NCBI RefSeq assembly: GCF_036250735.1
Contig: NZ_CP109430.1
Span: forward strand, 9,176,001-9,240,000
Origin: Streptosporangium sp. NBC_01495
Lineage (GTDB): Bacteria > Actinomycetota > Actinomycetes > Streptosporangiales > Streptosporangiaceae
Reading direction: 5' to 3'
DNA length: 64,000 nucleotides
Part shown: positions 40,915 through 48,435 of the stretch, piece after piece
Position numbering within the stretch: position 1 is the stretch's first letter
How the letters are laid out: each line of letters opens with the position of its first letter
Notes under the pieces: generated by a model
Seen by the model: only the letters and a program-made list of their open reading frames with translations
The model's database searches: none
Told to the model about the DNA's origin: nothing
Translations under genes and position numbers: made by a program

Positions 40915-42348
40915 ATGTCCCACCAGTACGGGCCGGCCTGGCAGTCGCAACCACCGGCGCGATCCAACACGGCGTGGAGCGTCGTGTGGGCGCTGGTACC
41001 CCTGCTGACCTGCGGTATCGGGACGCCGTTCGTCATCGGCCACGCCGCGCGCCGGCTGCGGAGCCCGTTGCTGGCCATCGCCGCCGTCCTCTACGGCCTC
41101 GGCATCGGCATCTTCATGGTCGCCGCGACGATCTACGGGAGTTCCGACAACATCCCTGTCGTGCTGGACACCATCGGGACGATCGGCCTGTTCGGCAGCT
41201 GGATCGGCGGGCTGGGCCACGCGCTGATCCTCAGGGGGTCGGTCTTCCGGCAGGGGCCGTCCCGGGAATTCCACCCCGGGCCGCCGCCCGGGTACGGCCA
41301 CGTCCAGGGCCCGCCCCAGATGTCGTCGTACCAGACGGGCCCCACGGGGGCCTCGATGACGCACCCGCCCGCGCAACGGCCGCAGCCGCGTCTCCCGGAG
41401 CCCCCGCACCACGGCGGGTACCAGCCCCAGCTCCGCCCTGAGCAGTACGCGCCGCCCCAGTACACCCAGGGCCACTTTCCGCAGGGCCGGCCCGCCCACG
41501 CTTCGCAGGGCCCGCACACCCCCTTCACGCAGGGCCGGCCCGCCCACCCCTCGCGAAGCCAGAGCACCCACACCCCCCAGGGCTGGCTGGGGCCGTACCG
41601 GCTGATCGGCAGCCTGGGGAAGGGCGGCCAGGGAACGGTTCACCTCGCGCTGAACCCGCAGGGGCAAAAGGTCGCGATCAAGGTGCTGCACGAGCACTTC
41701 AACGGCAACCAGGTGGTCAGGGAGCGGTTCCTGCGGGAGGTGGAGGCGACGCGCAGGGTGGCGACGTTCTCCACGGCACGGGTGCTCGACGTGAACATCA
41801 ACGAGGACCAGGCGTACGTCGTCAGCGAGTACGTGGAGGGCGACTCCCTGGAGCAGCTGGTCCGCGACAGGGGCCCGCGCGACGAGGACGGCCTGACCCG
41901 GCTGGCCCTGGCCACGGCGGGTGCGCTGGCCGCGATCCACCGGGCCGGTGTGGTGCACCGGGACTTCAAACCGGCCAACGTGCTGATCGGCGCCGACGGC
42001 CCCCGCGTCATCGACTTCGGCATCGCCCGAGCCCTCGACCAGGTCACCTCGACGTCGGGCAACATCATGGGCACCCCCGCCTACATGTCGCCCGAGCAGC
42101 TCGCGGGCAGGACGATCGGCCCGGAGACCGACGTGTTCAGCTGGGCCGCGACCATGATCTTCGCCGCCTCGGGAAAGGTGGCCTTCGGGGAGGACACCAT
42201 CCCCGCCATCCTGAACCGGGTGATCAACCACCATCCGGACCTGACGATCCTGCCCCAGTCGCTGCGCCCGCTGGCCGCCGCCTGCCTGGACAAGGAGCCG
42301 GGCAACCGGCCCACGGCCGCCGACATCATGCTGCGGATCGTGCAGTGA
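40915..42348 (+). CDS. Membrane-anchored Ser/Thr protein kinase, inverted topology
   Basis: 477 residues. Unlike PknB-type kinases, the membrane part is N-terminal: helices VVWALVPLLTCGIGTPFVIG, LLAIAAVLYGLGIGIFMVAATIYG and TIGTIGLFGSWIGGLGHALIL (residues 20-105). A Gln/Pro/His-rich linker (110-220) leads to the kinase: Gly-loop LGKGGQGTVHLA, VAIKVL lysine, catalytic VVHRDFKPANV, DFG in VIDFGIARAL, and APE-equivalent YMSPEQLAG. It phosphorylates Ser/Thr of unknown targets. It is transcribed against the nuo genes on both sides, splitting nuoABCH from nuoIJKLMN, and shares its upstream region with nuoI. Confidence 0.93.
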   Translation: MSHQYGPAWQSQPPARSNTAWSVVWALVPLLTCGIGTPFVIGHAARRLRSPLLAIAAVLYGLGIGIFMVAATIYGSSDNIPVVLDTIGTIGLFGSWIGGLGHALILRGSVFRQGPSREFHPGPPPGYGHVQGPPQMSSYQTGPTGASMTHPPAQRPQPRLPEPPHHGGYQPQLRPEQYAPPQYTQGHFPQGRPAHASQGPHTPFTQGRPAHPSRSQSTHTPQGWLGPYRLIGSLGKGGQGTVHLALNPQGQKVAIKVLHEHFNGNQVVRERFLREVEATRRVATFSTARVLDVNINEDQAYVVSEYVEGDSLEQLVRDRGPRDEDGLTRLALATAGALAAIHRAGVVHRDFKPANVLIGADGPRVIDFGIARALDQVTSTSGNIMGTPAYMSPEQLAGRTIGPETDVFSWAATMIFAASGKVAFGEDTIPAILNRVINHHPDLTILPQSLRPLAAACLDKEPGNRPTAADIMLRIVQ

Positions 42349-42454
42349 AAAACCGACCATCGGCGCGGGGAAGGCCGTACCAAGAAGTCCGCACCGAGCA
42401 GGCCGGGCAAGCCCTGGGGAGGCCCCGCCGGGCGAATCCGGCAGAGCTCCGGCT

Positions 42455-43393
42455 CTAGGGAACCGCGTCCTTCGCCCGCGCCGTCAGGTCCAGGTACTCG
42501 TCGCGGGTCAGCGCGCGAACCGTGAGCCCCAGGCCGTTCCCGGTGGCGAAGCGCTCGACCTCCACGGCGTCCCAGCGTCCCGGCAGATGGAACAGCTCCC
42601 CGCCCACCAGCAGGCCGGTCACCCCGGACTCCGCCGAGTACAGCATCAGCTCGGACGCGTCCAGCTCGCGGGTCCTGCGCGCGGTCTCCAGCAGCAGGCG
42701 GCCGTGGACGACCACCAGGCGGCAGTGCGGCTGGCCCTCACGCCTGAGCACGCGTCCCTGAGCGGTCTGGTTGCGGGACCTGCGACGGCCGACCCCGACC
42801 ACGACGACGGCCCCGGCGACCGTCAGCGCGGCCAGCACCAGGGCGGCGATCCCGAGCGGGCCCATCCCCCGGGTGACGTCGGCGCGGGTCTCGGTCAGGT
42901 TGAGGAGCACGAGCGCCACGAAGACCGCCCCGTAGGCGAGCACCGCCCACATGAGCACGTACAGCAGCTGCTCGCGCCACCACACCTTCGGTGAGCTCAG
43001 CGGTGGCCTGAGGCTTCGCGCGCCGGGCACGCGCAGGCGCGGCAGGGGCGCGGGCGCCCGGCGCCAGGTCACCGCGCGCCACCTCGGCGACCTGCGGGCG
43101 AGGGCGACCCTGGCCAGCTGCGGCGTCTCGAACGCCCGGAACTCGAACTCCAGCCCGTTGTCCGCGGCGAACGTCTTCACCGCCCTCTTCGAGCGGGACC
43201 CCGGAGCCTCCAGCATGACCAGGCCGGACTCGTCGAGCACCGCCAGGCCGTATCTCGTCCTCCCCCTGCCGGGATAGCCGAAGATCAGCAACGTGCTCGC
43301 CCGGCCCTCCCCGGCGAGCGGCAGCCGCACCGGCGGATGTTCCGGCACATCGACGACCAGTTCATCCTTTTCCACGGCAAGCGCGAGGGTCAT
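42455..43393 (-). CDS. Hypothetical two-helix membrane protein
   Basis: 312 residues. Residues 1-130 form a soluble N-terminal domain, followed by two helices (LLYVLMWAVLAYGAVFVALVLL and GIAALVLAALTVAGAVVVVGVG, about 142-200) and a C-terminal cytoplasmic domain that repeats features of the first (LFHLPGRWDAVEVERFATGNGLGLTVRALT resembles AVKTFAADNGLEFEFRAFETP). I do not recognise the family. A GGACGG ribosome site precedes ATG 43393. It follows nuoH by 114 bases in the same direction and converges on the kinase gene, so the kinase and this gene form the block that separates the two nuo halves. Confidence 0.7.
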   Translation of the reverse strand: MTLALAVEKDELVVDVPEHPPVRLPLAGEGRASTLLIFGYPGRGRTRYGLAVLDESGLVMLEAPGSRSKRAVKTFAADNGLEFEFRAFETPQLARVALARRSPRWRAVTWRRAPAPLPRLRVPGARSLRPPLSSPKVWWREQLLYVLMWAVLAYGAVFVALVLLNLTETRADVTRGMGPLGIAALVLAALTVAGAVVVVGVGRRRSRNQTAQGRVLRREGQPHCRLVVVHGRLLLETARRTRELDASELMLYSAESGVTGLLVGGELFHLPGRWDAVEVERFATGNGLGLTVRALTRDEYLDLTARAKDAVP

Positions 43394-43507
43394 GCGTTCC
43401 GTCCTTGGCAGGTGGTGTCACAGAGTGTATTTACTCCCTGCCCTGCGTGGGCACTTCGAACGTCAGATCGCCCCGTACGACGGCCGGGACGGCGCAAAAC
43501 AGCCGGG

Positions 43508-44470
43508 TCACCCCACGGCGATACCGACGATTCCCGTCAGCGCGAGCTGGACCAGTGCCAGCGGCACCAGGACGACCCAGGCGAGCTTCTGCAGCTGGTC
43601 CTCGCGGAGGCGGGGATAGCTCACCCGGAGCCAGATGATCACGAAGACCAGCAGGAAGACCTTGAGGAGCATCCACACCGGCCCCGGCAGGAAGGGTCCG
43701 TGCCAGCCGCCGAGGAACAGCACGCTGGTGAGCGCGGACACCACGATGATCCCGGCGTACTCGGCCAGCATGAACAGGGCGAACCTCATGCCGGTGTACT
43801 CGGTCATCGGGCCCATGATGAGCTCGGAGTCGGCGATCGGCATGTCGAACGGCGGGCGGCGGAGCTCGGCGAGCCCGGCGACGAAGAAGACCACCCCGCC
43901 GATCGCCTGCCAGGGCAGCCACCACCACTGCCAGGCCTCCACGATGCCCGGCAGGGAGAGCGTGCCCGCCGCCATCGCGACGCTGGAGGCCGCGAGGACC
44001 AGCGGCAGCTCGTACGCCATGAGCTGGGCCGCCGAGCGCATCCCGCCCAGGACGGAGTACTTGTTGCCCGAGGACCACCCGGCCATGATCGAGCCGAGCA
44101 CGCCGACCCCCATCACGGCGAGGACGAAGAACAGCCCGGCGTCCAGGTCGACCCCGACCAGCCCGGGTCCGACCGGGATGACGACCATCACCAGGAGGTA
44201 GGGGATCAGTGCCACGCCGGGGGCCAGGGTGAAGACCCGGCGGTCCGCGGCGGCCGGGATCACCTGCTCCTTCTGCATGAACTTGACCCCGTCGGCGATC
44301 AGCTGGGCCCAGCCGTGGAAGCCCCCGGCGTACATGGGACCGAGGCGCGCCTGCATGTGCGCCATGACCTTGTGCTCCATCTGCCCGGCGACCAGCGGCA
44401 GCACCAGGAAGGCCGCGACGATCACGACGAGCCGTACCGCGACGTCGAGCACCTCGGCGATCACGGGCAC
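43508..44470 (-). CDS. nuoH: NADH-quinone oxidoreductase subunit H
   Basis: 320 residues from GTG 44470, normal length. This membrane subunit forms the quinone-access channel with NuoB and NuoD. Hallmarks seen are the first helix VRLVVIVAAFLVLPLVAGQMEHKVMAHMQARLGP, where the motif is usually ERK-x-x-x-x-QxRxGP, then QLIADGVKFMQKE, and ELRRPPFDMPIADSELIMGPMTEYTGMRFALFMLAEY with the conserved acidic loop. The first-helix Glu-Arg-Lys is here Glu-His-Lys (MEHKVMAHMQ). It follows nuoC directly at the place where nuoD would be expected; nuoD is absent. Confidence 0.95.
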   Translation of the reverse strand: MPVIAEVLDVAVRLVVIVAAFLVLPLVAGQMEHKVMAHMQARLGPMYAGGFHGWAQLIADGVKFMQKEQVIPAAADRRVFTLAPGVALIPYLLVMVVIPVGPGLVGVDLDAGLFFVLAVMGVGVLGSIMAGWSSGNKYSVLGGMRSAAQLMAYELPLVLAASSVAMAAGTLSLPGIVEAWQWWWLPWQAIGGVVFFVAGLAELRRPPFDMPIADSELIMGPMTEYTGMRFALFMLAEYAGIIVVSALTSVLFLGGWHGPFLPGPVWMLLKVFLLVFVIIWLRVSYPRLREDQLQKLAWVVLVPLALVQLALTGIVGIAVG

Positions 44471-44548
44471 CTCCGGTTCCTCGGGGGAACTCCCCGGCCA
44501 CCACGGATCCCACGGGCCTCATGGGCGCGAGACGGCCTTCGGGGTGTC

Positions 44549-45298
44549 TCAGGTGTCACGCTCGCGCCCCCAGTCGGCGGGCACCCCCGGCGGGAGCGTC
44601 TTACGGCGGCTCGGCGAGCCGTGGCCGGACTCCCCGGGCTCCTTCGCCCCCGGCCAGGCCTTGGCGACCCGGGCGGCCAGCACGAAGTCCTTGCGCAGCG
44701 GGAAGCCCTCGAAGCCGTCGGGGAGCAGCAGCGGCACCAGGTTCGGATGGCCCTCGAAGACGACGCCGAACATCTCGAAGGTCTCGCGCTCGTGCCAGTC
44801 GGCTCCGCGGAAGACGCCGACCGCGCTGGGCAGCCGGGGGTCGGCGCGCGAGACCCGGGTGCGCAGCAGCAGGTGGGCGTGCGAGACGGGGGCGAAGAGG
44901 TGGGCGACGACCGCGAACGCCTCCGGCGGCTCGTCCACCGCGGTCAGCCAGTCGAAGAACTCGTAGCCTCCGGCCCTGGCGGACTCCAGCAGGCCGAGCC
45001 AGTCGCCGGCATCCACGTCGACCGTGGTCTGGCCGAAGGACTCCGACACCCGGGCGCCCTCGCCGTACGCGAAGCCGTGCGCGAAGCCGTGCGTGGAACC
45101 GGACGCGGAGCCGGGCACGGAGCCGGACGCGGAGCCGGACGCGGGTTCGGGCACGGAGCCGGACGTGAGGTCGGGCGTGGATCCAGAGGTGGAACCAGCG
45201 GAGCCAGAGGCGGAATCAGCGGAGCCAGAGGTGGAACCCGACGCGGAACCGGGCGTGGAGTGGTGCGGGGGTTCGGGCAGGTCAGGCATAGCGGTCAC
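44549..45298 (-). CDS. nuoC: NADH-quinone oxidoreductase subunit C with low-complexity N-terminus
   Basis: 249 residues. The conserved 30-kDa domain occupies residues 90-230 and carries the signature [23 protein letters not shown]...[14 protein letters not shown]. Residues 12-80 are a Ser/Gly/Ala/Pro/Thr stretch with units like GSASGS, GSTSGS and [18 protein letters not shown], absent from other NuoC proteins. GTG 45298 overlaps nuoB by 17 bases; ATG 45289 is an alternative within the same overlap, so the expanded segment is translated in either case. Only 78 bases separate it from nuoH, so no nuoD is present. Confidence 0.93.
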   Translation of the reverse strand: MTAMPDLPEPPHHSTPGSASGSTSGSADSASGSAGSTSGSTPDLTSGSVPEPASGSASGSVPGSASGSTHGFAHGFAYGEGARVSESFGQTTVDVDAGDWLGLLESARAGGYEFFDWLTAVDEPPEAFAVVAHLFAPVSHAHLLLRTRVSRADPRLPSAVGVFRGADWHERETFEMFGVVFEGHPNLVPLLLPDGFEGFPLRKDFVLAARVAKAWPGAKEPGESGHGSPSRRKTLPPGVPADWGRERDT

Positions 45299-45788
45299 CC
45301 AGGTTCTCCGCGGCGATCTTCTCCTGGAGCATCATGATGCCGTGGAGCAGCGCCTCGGGGCGGGGAGGGCAGCCGGGGACGTAGACGTCGACCGGGATGA
45401 TCTGGTCGACTCCCTTGGTCACGCAGTAGGAGTCCCAGTACGGGCCGCCGGAGTTGGAGCAGGCGCCGAAGGAGATCACGTACTTCGGGTCGGGCATCTG
45501 CTCGTAGAGCCGCTTGACCGCGGGTGCCATCTTGTCGGTCACCGTGCCTGAGACGATCATCAGATCCGCCTGCCGGGGACCGTTGGCGAACGGGATGACC
45601 CCGAACCTGATGAAGTCGTGCCTGCTCATCGAGGTCGCGATGAACTCGATCGCGCAGCAGGCCAGGCCGAAGTTGAACACCCACAGCGAGTAGCGGCGCC
45701 CCCAGTTGAGGATGAGGCGCATGGGTTTCGGGGCCAGACGCGAGACTGGCCCCACGGTGGGCATCGGGAGATCCGCCATGGCACGCAT
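45282..45788 (-). CDS. nuoB: NADH-quinone oxidoreductase subunit B
   Basis: 168 residues. This subunit carries the terminal N2 4Fe-4S cluster that reduces quinone. The cluster ligands are visible: adjacent Cys-Cys in [15 protein letters not shown], Cys in [15 protein letters not shown], and Cys in [20 protein letters not shown] 45779 ([10 protein letters not shown]) may be the true start three codons after 45788. It is not expanded by repeats. It lies 45 bases after nuoA and overlaps nuoC. Confidence 0.95.
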   Translation of the reverse strand: MRAMADLPMPTVGPVSRLAPKPMRLILNWGRRYSLWVFNFGLACCAIEFIATSMSRHDFIRFGVIPFANGPRQADLMIVSGTVTDKMAPAVKRLYEQMPDPKYVISFGACSNSGGPYWDSYCVTKGVDQIIPVDVYVPGCPPRPEALLHGIMMLQEKIAAENLGDRYA

Positions 45789-45833
45789 TCTCCTTCAGGG
45801 TCGATGCTCGCGCTCGTCCGGCCTCGCGGGCCC

Positions 45834-46205
45834 TCAGGTCCAGGTGAGCACGCGCTTGCGCCAGGCGTAAAGGATGCCGAGCGCGATGAAGCCGAGGAAG
45901 ACGAACATCTCGGCCAGGGTGGTCGTCCCGAAGCCGGGCGCGGCGAAGATCGTCGCCCAGGGGAACAGGAAGACCGCGTCCACCGCGAAGACCACATACA
46001 GGTAGGTGAACACGTAGTAGCGGATCTGGGACTGCGCCCAGCCGTCGCCGACCGGGTCGACGCCGCACTCGTAGGTGAGCAGTTTCTCCGGGGTGGGGCG
46101 GTTGGGCCGGAGTCCCCGGTTGACCAGCATTGCCCCGGCGACGATCAGCAGGCCGATCGCGAACAGCGCGAGGACCACCACATAAGAGCCGAAATATCCG
46201 CTCAT
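45834..46205 (-). CDS. nuoA: NADH-quinone oxidoreductase subunit A
   Basis: 123 residues from ATG 46205, which has a GAGGGAGAGAGG ribosome site; the frame is open further upstream but that part encodes only the translated upstream repeats. Three membrane helices are seen, with the conserved loop YECGVDPVGDGWAQSQIRYYVFTYLYVVFAVDAVFLFPWA between helices 1 and 2, including the redox-sensitive Cys. It is the first gene of the nuoABCH half of the cluster. Repeated DNA at 46255-46346 lies immediately upstream, in or near its promoter. Confidence 0.95.
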   Translation of the reverse strand: MSGYFGSYVVVLALFAIGLLIVAGAMLVNRGLRPNRPTPEKLLTYECGVDPVGDGWAQSQIRYYVFTYLYVVFAVDAVFLFPWATIFAAPGFGTTTLAEMFVFLGFIALGILYAWRKRVLTWT

Positions 46206-46254
46206 GGCCTCTCTCCCTCGGGACCGCCACACGAGTCTTCCCCGGGACCGCCGC

Positions 46255-46346
46255 ACGGACACTCCAGGACCCACCGCACGGACGCTCCGAAGAACGCCGA
46301 ACGGACACTCCAGGACCCACCGCACGGACGCTCCGAAGAACGCCGA
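46255..46346. repeat. Tandem 46-bp repeat upstream of nuoA
   Basis: Two near-identical 46-base units start at 46255 and 46301 (ACGGACACTCCAGGACCCAC...), flanked by degenerate further units from about 46225 to 46440 built on CCGCACGGAC and GGACGG. It occupies the region where the nuoA promoter or 5' leader should be. Spacing of 46 bp is not a multiple of three, unlike the repeats inside genes. Confidence 0.88.
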
Positions 46347-46583
46347 ACGGACGGCTCCGGGACCCGCCGGACGGACAGCTCCGGAAAACGCCGGACGCGC
46401 TCGGAGAACCTGCGCCGGACGGACGGTTCCGGACCTGCCGTACGGGGGCTCTCCGCCCTACCTATAGCAGTATCCGCCCTTCCCGTCACGCGGGGAAACC
46501 ACCGGCCGCGGAACGGCTAAAGCCTCCGTCCACTTCACATCAAGTCAGGGCAAACACGCCATAAGCCCATATAACGTTATTTT

Positions 46584-48062
46584 ATGCCTAAACTGCGATT
46601 CGCCGGAGGAATCGCTTGGATGGCCGCAATGCTGGCAGGTTGCGGCATAGCCACCGCCTCCCCTCACGTGAAGCTCCCCGTCCCCTCGGAGCCAACGCTG
46701 ATCAACTACGTGGATCCCTCCATGGTTCAGGGCCTGAGCACGAGAACTCTGACCGCGAAGGAAACCACGGGCCGGCGCGTGCACGCCACCTACCCCGCCG
46801 TCGCCGAGGCCCCCCTCCTCACCGAGAAGCTCCGCAGGACGATGACCGGGAGTCTCGACCGTTTCACCCGGCACAAGGCCCCCTCCGATGCCCTGTCCAA
46901 CCCCGAGTTCAACGTGGACTGGCAGCTCGCCGCCGCCTCCCCCGAGGTCCTGGGGGTGCGGCTGCGCATCGGCCAGTCCATGGGCTCCGGCTGGAGCGAG
47001 TCCCGGACCACCGTCTGGTACGACCGGGTGAGCCGGCGCGCCCTGGACTCCCCCGACCTGCTCAGGGACGGCGCGGCGCTGGCCACGCTGACCGAGCTCG
47101 CCAGGGGGGAACTGGCCCTGCGGGGGCCGCTGGTGAATCCCAACGCGCTCAGGCCGGACCCGGCGATGTTCGACTCCATCGGTTTCAACCCGCGCGGCGA
47201 CCTCGTCGTGGAGTTCGACGACGAGCAGGTGGGCCTGGGCGTCGCCGGCCGGGTGGCGGTCGCCGTACCGTCCGCGACCGCGGCACCGCTGCTGTCGGCG
47301 ACCGGGCTGCGGGCGCGGCAGGCGGCCATGGGGACCGCGACCCTCACCTCCGAGGAGGACATGCTCGCGGCGAGCAGGGACAGGCCCGCGGCGCGCAGTT
47401 CCGGGGCGGGCAGCGTGGACTGCGCGAAGGTCAAGTGCGTGGCGCTGACCTACGAGGACGGGCCGGGCCCCGAGACCGGGCGACTGCTCGACATCCTCGG
47501 CGCGTACAAGGCGAGGGCGACCTTCTTCGTTCTCGGTTCCAACGCCTCCGCGCGTCCCGAACTGCTCAGGCGGATGCGCGACGAGGGCCACCTGGTGGCC
47601 AACCACAGCTGGTCCCACCGCGACCTCACCGTGCTTCCCCCCACCATGCTCGCCGACCAGCTCACCCGCGCGCAGTACGCGATCACCCATGCGATCGGCC
47701 AGGTCCCCACGCTGATGCGCCCGCCGTACGGCGTGACCGACGTGCAGGTGGCCTCCATCGCGCGCCGGCTGGGCATGTCCGTGGTGCGCTGGAACGTGGA
47801 CGCCAAGGACGAGCACGACTCCGACCCCCGGGCGATCGCCCGTCGGACCGTCGCCCAGGTCAGGCCCGGATCGATCGTCCTCATGCGCGACTTCCGCGGC
47901 GCGACCGTGGACGCGGCCCCCGAGATCCTGCGTGGGCTCGTCGCCAAGGGTTATACCTTTGTCACCGTCCCGGAACTGTACGGCCCGCGCGCGATGGAAC
48001 CGGGCCGGACTTACGACTCCGGAACCGTGTCGGCCGCACTGGAAAAGCAGTCCGTGTCATAA
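46584..48062 (+). CDS. Lipoprotein-type polysaccharide deacetylase-like protein with altered active site
   Basis: 492 residues from ATG 46584; TATAAC at 46570-46575 suggests a leaderless message. The N-terminus MPKLRFAGGIAWMAAMLAGC is a lipoprotein signal with lipobox LAGC. Residues 30-255 form an unassigned domain, and 280-470 a NodB domain: motif 1 TYEDGPGP (Glu291 replaces the catalytic Asp of TFDDGP; metal Asp292 remains), motif 2 NHSWSHRDL, motif 3 RPPYG, motif 4 NVDAKDEHD, motif 5 VLMRDF (Arg where the catalytic His of LLHD lies). Two general acid/base residues are thus changed. Its divergent neighbour is nuoA. Confidence 0.88.
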   Translation: MPKLRFAGGIAWMAAMLAGCGIATASPHVKLPVPSEPTLINYVDPSMVQGLSTRTLTAKETTGRRVHATYPAVAEAPLLTEKLRRTMTGSLDRFTRHKAPSDALSNPEFNVDWQLAAASPEVLGVRLRIGQSMGSGWSESRTTVWYDRVSRRALDSPDLLRDGAALATLTELARGELALRGPLVNPNALRPDPAMFDSIGFNPRGDLVVEFDDEQVGLGVAGRVAVAVPSATAAPLLSATGLRARQAAMGTATLTSEEDMLAASRDRPAARSSGAGSVDCAKVKCVALTYEDGPGPETGRLLDILGAYKARATFFVLGSNASARPELLRRMRDEGHLVANHSWSHRDLTVLPPTMLADQLTRAQYAITHAIGQVPTLMRPPYGVTDVQVASIARRLGMSVVRWNVDAKDEHDSDPRAIARRTVAQVRPGSIVLMRDFRGATVDAAPEILRGLVAKGYTFVTVPELYGPRAMEPGRTYDSGTVSAALEKQSVS

Positions 48063-48131
48063 CCTGGGGCTATGGGGCCATAGCCGGAGGCGATGAGAGC
48101 GTCTTCGCGGCGGGACATATAGTTGGGCATC

Positions 48132-48215
48132 GTGATCCCAACTGTCCTCTTCGGCCGCCTGCACGTTGACCTGTGTCGGCTCGCGGCCGGGCTGTGTCGG
48201 GCCTACCGTCCGTGA
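48132..48215 (+). CDS. Second 27-residue Cys-containing leader peptide, upstream of korAB
   Basis: GTG 48132 to TGA 48213-48215. It contains RLHVDLCRLAAGLCR, nearly the same as the leader at 28025-28108, and also shares VLF a few residues before. A TATAGT hexamer at 48118-48123 lies 8 bases before GTG, so the message is probably leaderless. A GGCCGT-GCG-ACGGCC hairpin (48232-48246) follows the stop. The two Cys codons fit a cysteine-sensing attenuator; the regulated gene would be korA, 220 bases downstream, whose product needs iron-sulfur clusters. Confidence 0.75.
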   Translation: MIPTVLFGRLHVDLCRLAAGLCRAYRP

Positions 48216-48435
48216 TCGTGACTTCTCCGTAGGCCGTGCGACGGCCGCGACGCGCGACTCCGCGCCCAGGCTTCGACTCAGATTCGACTCAGCGGCCACC
48301 AAGGATATGGGACAAAGGTCACTTTCCTACGCCGAGTGGAACGCGAAAAGACTACGCGTGACCCCGAGGATCTAGCATGGAAAAAAGAATGTGCCACGAG
48401 CAACGGCGCCCTGTCGCGTCGAGGAGGACTGAGCT

